Source: an uncultured Bacteroidales bacterium
Lineage (GTDB): Bacteria > Bacteroidota > Bacteroidia > Bacteroidales > P3
Reading direction: 5' to 3'
Assembly (NCBI GenBank): GCA_905234665.1
Contig: CAJOIV010000019.1
Coordinates: forward strand, 1-34,899
DNA length: 34,899 nucleotides
Part shown: positions 31,532-34,899 of the stretch, one piece after another
Numbering within the stretch: position 1 is the first letter of the stretch
Layout: each line of letters starts with the position of its first letter
Notes under the pieces: model-generated
The model's input: only the letters and a program-made list of their open reading frames with translations
Told to the model about the DNA's origin: nothing
The model's database searches: none
Translations under genes and position numbers: made by a program

Positions 31532-32932
31532 ATGAAACTGCAATTCTTGGGAGCCACACGCGAGGTGACGGGCAGCAAGCACCTCATCACGACAAAGAAG
31601 GGACTCAACATCCTGCTCGACTGCGGCATGTACCAGGGCAAAGGCCTCGAGACCGACGCCATGAACCGCGACCTCGGCTTCGACCCCGCCGCCATCGACT
31701 ACCTCATCCTGTCCCACGCCCATATCGACCACTCGGGGCTCATCCCTTATATCTATAAACTCGGGTTCCGCGGTACGGTGCTATGCACCCCCGCCACACG
31801 CGACCTCTGCGCCATCATGCTGGCCGACGCGGGCCGCATACAGGAAGCCGATATCCACACCTTCAACAAGAAACGCAAGGCACAGGGCGAAGAACCTGTC
31901 GAACCTATCTACACCGAGCAGGACGCCCAGGCGTGCATGAGCTGCTTCATCAGCGTTCCCTACCACAAGCCCTTCAACATCGAGGGCGAGGTGACTGTCG
32001 AGTTCTTCGACGCCGGCCACATCCTCGGCTCTTCCTGTGTCTATCTCGAAATCCGCGACGGCCGCCGCCTCGTCCGACTCGGCTTCACGGGCGACATCGG
32101 ACGCTACGAAAAGCATATCCTCAAGGACCCCGAGCCTTTCCCCCAGGTCGACTACCTCATCATGGAGTCCACCTACGGCGACCGCCTGCACACCTCGCTG
32201 CAGGATGCCGAGAAGGAACTCCTCATGGCCGTCCTCGACACCTGCACCAAGAAGAAAGGCAAGCTCATCATCCCCTCCTTCGCCATCGGCCGCGCCCAGG
32301 AGATTATCTATGCCCTCGACCGGCTGGAACATGCCGACCTGCTGCCCGACATCGACGTCTTCGTCGACAGTCCCCTCAGCGTCTCCGCCACCAACATCAT
32401 GCGGCTCCATGAGGAGTGCTTCGGCCCAGACATCCTTGAGTATATGAAGCACGACCCCGACCCCTTCGGCTTCGACCGCCTGCAGTATATCCAGTCCATC
32501 GAGGCCTCCAAGGCCCTCAATGTGCGTCACAAGCCCTGCGTCATCATCTCCGCCTCGGGCATGATGGAGGCTGGACGTGTCAAGCACCACATCGCCAACC
32601 ACATCGATAATCCCGCCACCACCATCCTCTGCGTGGGCTACTGCGAGCCCTCCACCCTCGGGGCCAAGATAATGCGGGGCGACGAGGAGGTCTCCATCTT
32701 CGGCCACCGGCATAAAGTGCGTGCCGAACTGCGCCGCATCGAGTCCCTCTCCGGCCACGGCGACTACAGCGAGATGATGCGCTACATCTCCTGTCAGGAG
32801 AAGAATAAGGTCAAGACCCTCTTCCTTGTCCATGGCGAGGAGGCCACCCAGCAGCACTTCCGCGACACCCTCGCCGCCGACGGCTGGAAGCATGTGCAGA
32901 TTCCCGACTTCCGCGACACTGTAGAACTCTAA
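31532..32932 (+). CDS. Beta-CASP metallo-beta-lactamase-fold nuclease-like protein
   Basis: A 466-residue protein of the metallo-beta-lactamase, beta-CASP and RMMBL type, relatives of CPSF-73 and archaeal/bacterial RNA nucleases. Visible: LDCGMYQG (29-36), the metal motif SHAHIDHSG (61-69), FFDAGHILGSS (motif 3 histidine), FTGDIGR (motif 4), ESTYGDR, the beta-CASP region with PSFAIGRAQE and DSPLS, ISASGMMEAGRVKHH, and the C-terminal SGHGDY and VHGEE of the RMMBL domain. All metal ligands appear present, so it is probably an active nuclease on RNA; the target is unknown. It is preceded by an AT-rich repeat and followed by a structured repeat. Confidence 0.9.
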   Translation: MKLQFLGATREVTGSKHLITTKKGLNILLDCGMYQGKGLETDAMNRDLGFDPAAIDYLILSHAHIDHSGLIPYIYKLGFRGTVLCTPATRDLCAIMLADAGRIQEADIHTFNKKRKAQGEEPVEPIYTEQDAQACMSCFISVPYHKPFNIEGEVTVEFFDAGHILGSSCVYLEIRDGRRLVRLGFTGDIGRYEKHILKDPEPFPQVDYLIMESTYGDRLHTSLQDAEKELLMAVLDTCTKKKGKLIIPSFAIGRAQEIIYALDRLEHADLLPDIDVFVDSPLSVSATNIMRLHEECFGPDILEYMKHDPDPFGFDRLQYIQSIEASKALNVRHKPCVIISASGMMEAGRVKHHIANHIDNPATTILCVGYCEPSTLGAKIMRGDEEVSIFGHRHKVRAELRRIESLSGHGDYSEMMRYISCQEKNKVKTLFLVHGEEATQQHFRDTLAADGWKHVQIPDFRDTVEL

Positions 32933-32966
32933 GAAACTAAAATGTGAAAACTAAAAACTAAAACCC
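32933..32966. repeat. AACTAAA-type tandem repeat after the beta-CASP stop
   Basis: Units AAACTAA, AAACTAA, AAACTAA spaced by short runs begin directly at the TAA stop of the beta-CASP gene. Confidence 0.6.
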
Positions 32967-32976
32967 GTAGCTCCAG

Positions 32977-33024
32977 CTCCTCCCCTAAGTTAGGGGAGGT
33001 GGTCCGATGGACCGGAGGAGTGTG
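32977..33024 (+). repeat. Structured repeat element, copy C
   Basis: Same layout as copy B: CTCCTC/GAGGAG ends, palindrome CCCCTAAGTTAGGGG, and second hairpin GGTCC-GAT-GGACC. In the hairpin the second and third pair differ from copy B on both sides, which keeps pairing. A short piece CACTCCTCC near 33703-33711 may be a fragment of another copy. Confidence 0.85.
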
Positions 33025-33034
33025 TTAAAAAAGA

Positions 33035-33057
33035 AATTCCTAATTCCTAATTCCTCA
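33035..33057. repeat. AATTCCT tandem repeat before the Lcl-like gene
   Basis: Three copies of AATTCCT end five bases before the ATG at 33062, where a ribosome-binding region would lie. Confidence 0.8.
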
Positions 33058-33061
33058 TTTC

Positions 33062-33691
33062 ATGAAAAAACTTCTTCTTTTCCTCCTCATGGCTCTGCCC
33101 CTTCTGGCCTCCGCCCAGAAGTACGAGCCTTCAACCCTCAAGCCCGGCGACTATATCATCAATTCGAGAGTCGACGGTTCGCTGGTGGTCATCGACGGCG
33201 GCCTGCGCGACACCGGCTTCGTCAACAAAAACATGTGCGCCATCAAGGACCGCGTGGTGGGCATCGTGGCAGCTGTCAACGGCAACGAGGCTATCGTCAT
33301 CGACCTCAAGGACTGCCCCTCGAAAAAGGCCTATTCCGTCGTCGAGAGCAAGGACAAAACCTTCCAAGGCAGCGCCGTAATACCCAAGAAATGGGCCCAC
33401 GAGCGCAGCAACCAGACCCATCTCGACATGCGCATCCCCACCATCAAGGAGGCCGAGAGTTTCCACTACAAAGCCATCCAGCACTCCCTCCAGCAACTCA
33501 TCGATGCCGGCCGGGAGGATGTCGCGCTCGTCCACTCCGGCTCCGACTACTGGACCATTGAGTACAGCCGTCCCGACTATCCGAAGGCCTACGCCTGGTA
33601 TCACTACAAAGGCCGTATCAAGACACACCTCCGCGAACCTACCGCCAAACTCTTCCTCCGCACAGTATTTTCCTTTAGACCCCAAAAATAA
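33062..33691 (+). CDS. Secreted Lcl/DUF1566-like protein
   Basis: A 209-residue exported protein: signal peptide MKKLLLFLLMALPLLASAQ. The body has the outline of Bacteroidota Lcl_C/DUF1566-like domains: a GDYIINSRVDGSL strand, a VVGIVAAVNGNEAIVIDLKD core (65-84), MRIPTIKEAESF (123-132) and SDYWTIEYSRPDYPKAYAWY (161-180), similar to the YWSSTEYS-x(n)-AW block. Assignment is by pattern and moderate. It is followed by the FGE-like gene, whose sequence also has a RIPTxxEW motif; the pair may have arisen from related domains. Close upstream are an AT-rich repeat and structured element copy C. Confidence 0.5.
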   Translation: MKKLLLFLLMALPLLASAQKYEPSTLKPGDYIINSRVDGSLVVIDGGLRDTGFVNKNMCAIKDRVVGIVAAVNGNEAIVIDLKDCPSKKAYSVVESKDKTFQGSAVIPKKWAHERSNQTHLDMRIPTIKEAESFHYKAIQHSLQQLIDAGREDVALVHSGSDYWTIEYSRPDYPKAYAWYHYKGRIKTHLREPTAKLFLRTVFSFRPQK

Positions 33692-33714
33692 ACCGCGCCA
33701 GCCACTCCTCCTTT

Positions 33715-33739
33715 AATTCGCAATATTCAATTCTCAATT
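33715..33739. repeat. AATTGAG-type repeat abutting the FGE-like start
   Basis: TATTCAATTCTCAATT runs directly into the ATG at 33740, leaving no room for a Shine-Dalgarno sequence. Same family (reverse orientation) as the repeat in menG. Confidence 0.7.
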
Positions 33740-34651
33740 ATGAAAAAGATTCTTCTTTCCCTTGCGGCAACCCTTATGCTGTTGCCCGCTTTCGCCCAGA
33801 ACGAGCTCTACATCAAAGCCGAAGGCGTTGTCTTCAAGATGATCCGCGTCGAAGGCGGCACCTTCACCATGGGCGCCACCCCCGAGCAGGTCGACGCCCA
33901 GGAGCAGGATCGTCCCGCCCACAAGGTCACCCTATCCACCTACTATATCGGCGAGACCGAGGTGACGCAGGAGCTTTGGAACGCCGTCATGGCCAACAAC
34001 CCGTCGCATTTCGCTCCCACCAAAAGCAACGCACAGTGCTCCTACGAGAATTTCGTCCTCGACGCCAAGCGCCTCAGCGAGGCCTACCCCGGCATGGTGC
34101 GCATCCCCACCCGCGAGGAATGGGATGCCGTCATGAGTCCCGGACGCTCCATGCAGCAGCCCGTCGAGTGGGTCAGCTGGAACGACTGCCAGGAGTTCTG
34201 CCGCCGTCTCAGCCTTATCACAGGCAAGACCTTCCGCCTGCCCACCAGCGCCGAATGGGAATATGCGGCACGTGGCGGCAACAAGAGCAAAGGCTACATC
34301 TACAGCGGCAGCAACAACCCCGACGATGTGGCGTGGTACAAGGACAACGCCTTCGACGTCGGCGAGGGCCATCGCGACTACGGCACCCATCCTGTCAAGT
34401 CCAAGAAACCCAACGAGCTGGGCATCTACGACATGTCGGGCAACGTTCTCGAATGGTGCTCCGACTGGTGGGAAAACTACACCGCCAAAGCCGAGACCAA
34501 CCCGCAGGGTCCTTCGACAGGTGAATGGAAGGTGCTGCGTGGCGGCCACTGGGGCACCTACGGCCGTGAGGGTCGTGTCTCCAACCGCACCAACAACCAC
34601 GTCGGCGGCAAGAACGACTTCACCGGCCTCCGCATCGTCCTGGTTCCGTAG
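33740..34651 (+). CDS. Secreted FGE-sulfatase (SUMF1) family protein
   Basis: A 303-residue exported protein with signal peptide MKKILLSLAATLMLLPAFAQ. Family blocks: MIRVEGGTFTMGATPEQ (34-50), HKVTLSTYYIGETEVTQELW (61-80), PVEWVSWNDCQEFCRRL (141-157), FRLPTSAEWEYAARGG (165-180), LGIYDMSGNVLEWCSDWW (227-244) and VLRGGHWG (265-272). About 45 residues (93-138) are inserted before PVEWVSW and carry RIPTREEWDAVM (121-132), a partial repeat of the RLPTSAEWEYAA block. The copper-binding cysteine pair of true formylglycine-generating enzymes is not evident near the C-terminus, so it is more likely a binding or structural member, as is common for Bacteroidota lipoprotein-associated or gliding-motility-like FGE domains. 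Confidence 0.85.
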   Translation: MKKILLSLAATLMLLPAFAQNELYIKAEGVVFKMIRVEGGTFTMGATPEQVDAQEQDRPAHKVTLSTYYIGETEVTQELWNAVMANNPSHFAPTKSNAQCSYENFVLDAKRLSEAYPGMVRIPTREEWDAVMSPGRSMQQPVEWVSWNDCQEFCRRLSLITGKTFRLPTSAEWEYAARGGNKSKGYIYSGSNNPDDVAWYKDNAFDVGEGHRDYGTHPVKSKKPNELGIYDMSGNVLEWCSDWWENYTAKAETNPQGPSTGEWKVLRGGHWGTYGREGRVSNRTNNHVGGKNDFTGLRIVLVP

Positions 34652-34667
34652 ACCACCCATTCAAACC

Positions 34668-34898
34668 TTATCTAATAAACGAGTCAAGCATTATGAAAGC
34701 AAATTCTATCCTCCAATCGGGCAGGACCTTCCTGTCCATCATCTTGAACTGTTTAGTCAGCAGATTGAAGACCAGCAGAATGATGCCTGCCAGGAGGATC
34801 CTGATGGGAACGAAGAAGAAAATGGAGACATCAAGGACAATCAGCCTGTCGCTCCAGATGTAGGACAGTCCCCAGAGAACGATGGAAAAGGCGGAGAA
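34668..34898 (-). pseudogene. EamA-type permease fragment, truncated
   Basis: The minus strand from the right edge reads FSAFSIVLWGLSYIWSDR, continues with VSIFFFVPIRILLAGIILLVF (two membrane helices) and then LPDWRIEFAFIMLDSFIR and TAA at 34668. The WGLSY and F-x-R-x-x-L-A-G pattern is the N-terminal part of EamA drug/metabolite transporters, which normally run to about 300 residues with ten helices. About 76 residues are visible and the start lies outside. A stop after roughly three helices means the gene is truncated; the converging FGE-like gene takes the place of the rest. Confidence 0.6.
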
Positions 34899-34899
34899 G

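Noticed and set aside
34694..34861. Plus-strand frame beginning MKANSILQSG
   Set aside because: It lies opposite the EamA-like frame, which has membrane helices and family patterns; the plus-strand peptide is Arg/Met-rich and unnatural.

Overview
The window looks like a Bacteroidales chromosome (Bacteroidota), GC-rich in most genes. The support is: repeated promoter elements of the Bacteroidota type (TAnnTTTG, mostly TATCTTTG) upstream of genes; a C-terminal type IX secretion sorting domain; a fimbrillin-like lipoprotein; PepSY-like secreted proteins; menaquinone genes (menA, menG); the purH-mreB pair; and a long Bacteroidota-type YidC. I cannot name a genus. No rRNA, tRNA or CRISPR array was seen.

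Layout. 1-946: the 5' part of sbcD, which runs off the left edge. 950-3060: an accessory islet with two stacked hairpins, a gene remnant and an AbiE-like (type IV) toxin-antitoxin pair behind its own promoter and a palindromic candidate operator. 3129-4184: a stand-alone PF14907-type nucleotidyltransferase. 4242-5460: a fimbrillin-like lipoprotein preceded by a 41-residue peptide gene, divergent from mfd across a symmetric double promoter. 5651-8995: mfd, ending at a strong hairpin terminator shared with a converging PepSY-like protein and purA (9039-11484). 11608-21802: a probable long minus-strand transcription unit, yidC, nhaD, a lysozyme-like membrane protein, an EF-hand membrane protein, aspS, menA, menG. 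21959-23148: a small lipoprotein and pdxJ on the plus strand. 23212-25819: mreB and purH on the minus strand, without the usual mreC/mreD after mreB. 25947-27690: an AT-richer accessory islet with an AAA/DUF4143 ATPase, two gene scraps and a DUF3791-like gene. 27737-31267: a flavodoxin lipoprotein, pfkA and a T9SS cargo protein. 31532-34651: a beta-CASP nuclease-like protein, a secreted Lcl/DUF1566-like protein and a secreted FGE-sulfatase-like protein. The right edge holds a truncated EamA-type permease.

Most core genes are ordinary housekeeping genes: repair (sbcD, mfd), purine synthesis (purA, purH), menaquinone (menA, menG), pyridoxal phosphate (pdxJ), cell shape (mreB), membrane insertion (yidC), glycolysis (pfkA). 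The unusual signal is in the repeats. A family of structured elements (three copies, 28.6 kb and 33.0 kb) keeps a hairpin by compensatory base changes. Families of short AT-rich tandem repeats sit exactly at stop and start codons and in one case inside a gene: menG carries such a repeat in frame, pdxJ carries an in-frame insert, and an inverted pair is centred on the menA start codon while also encoding the end of AspS.
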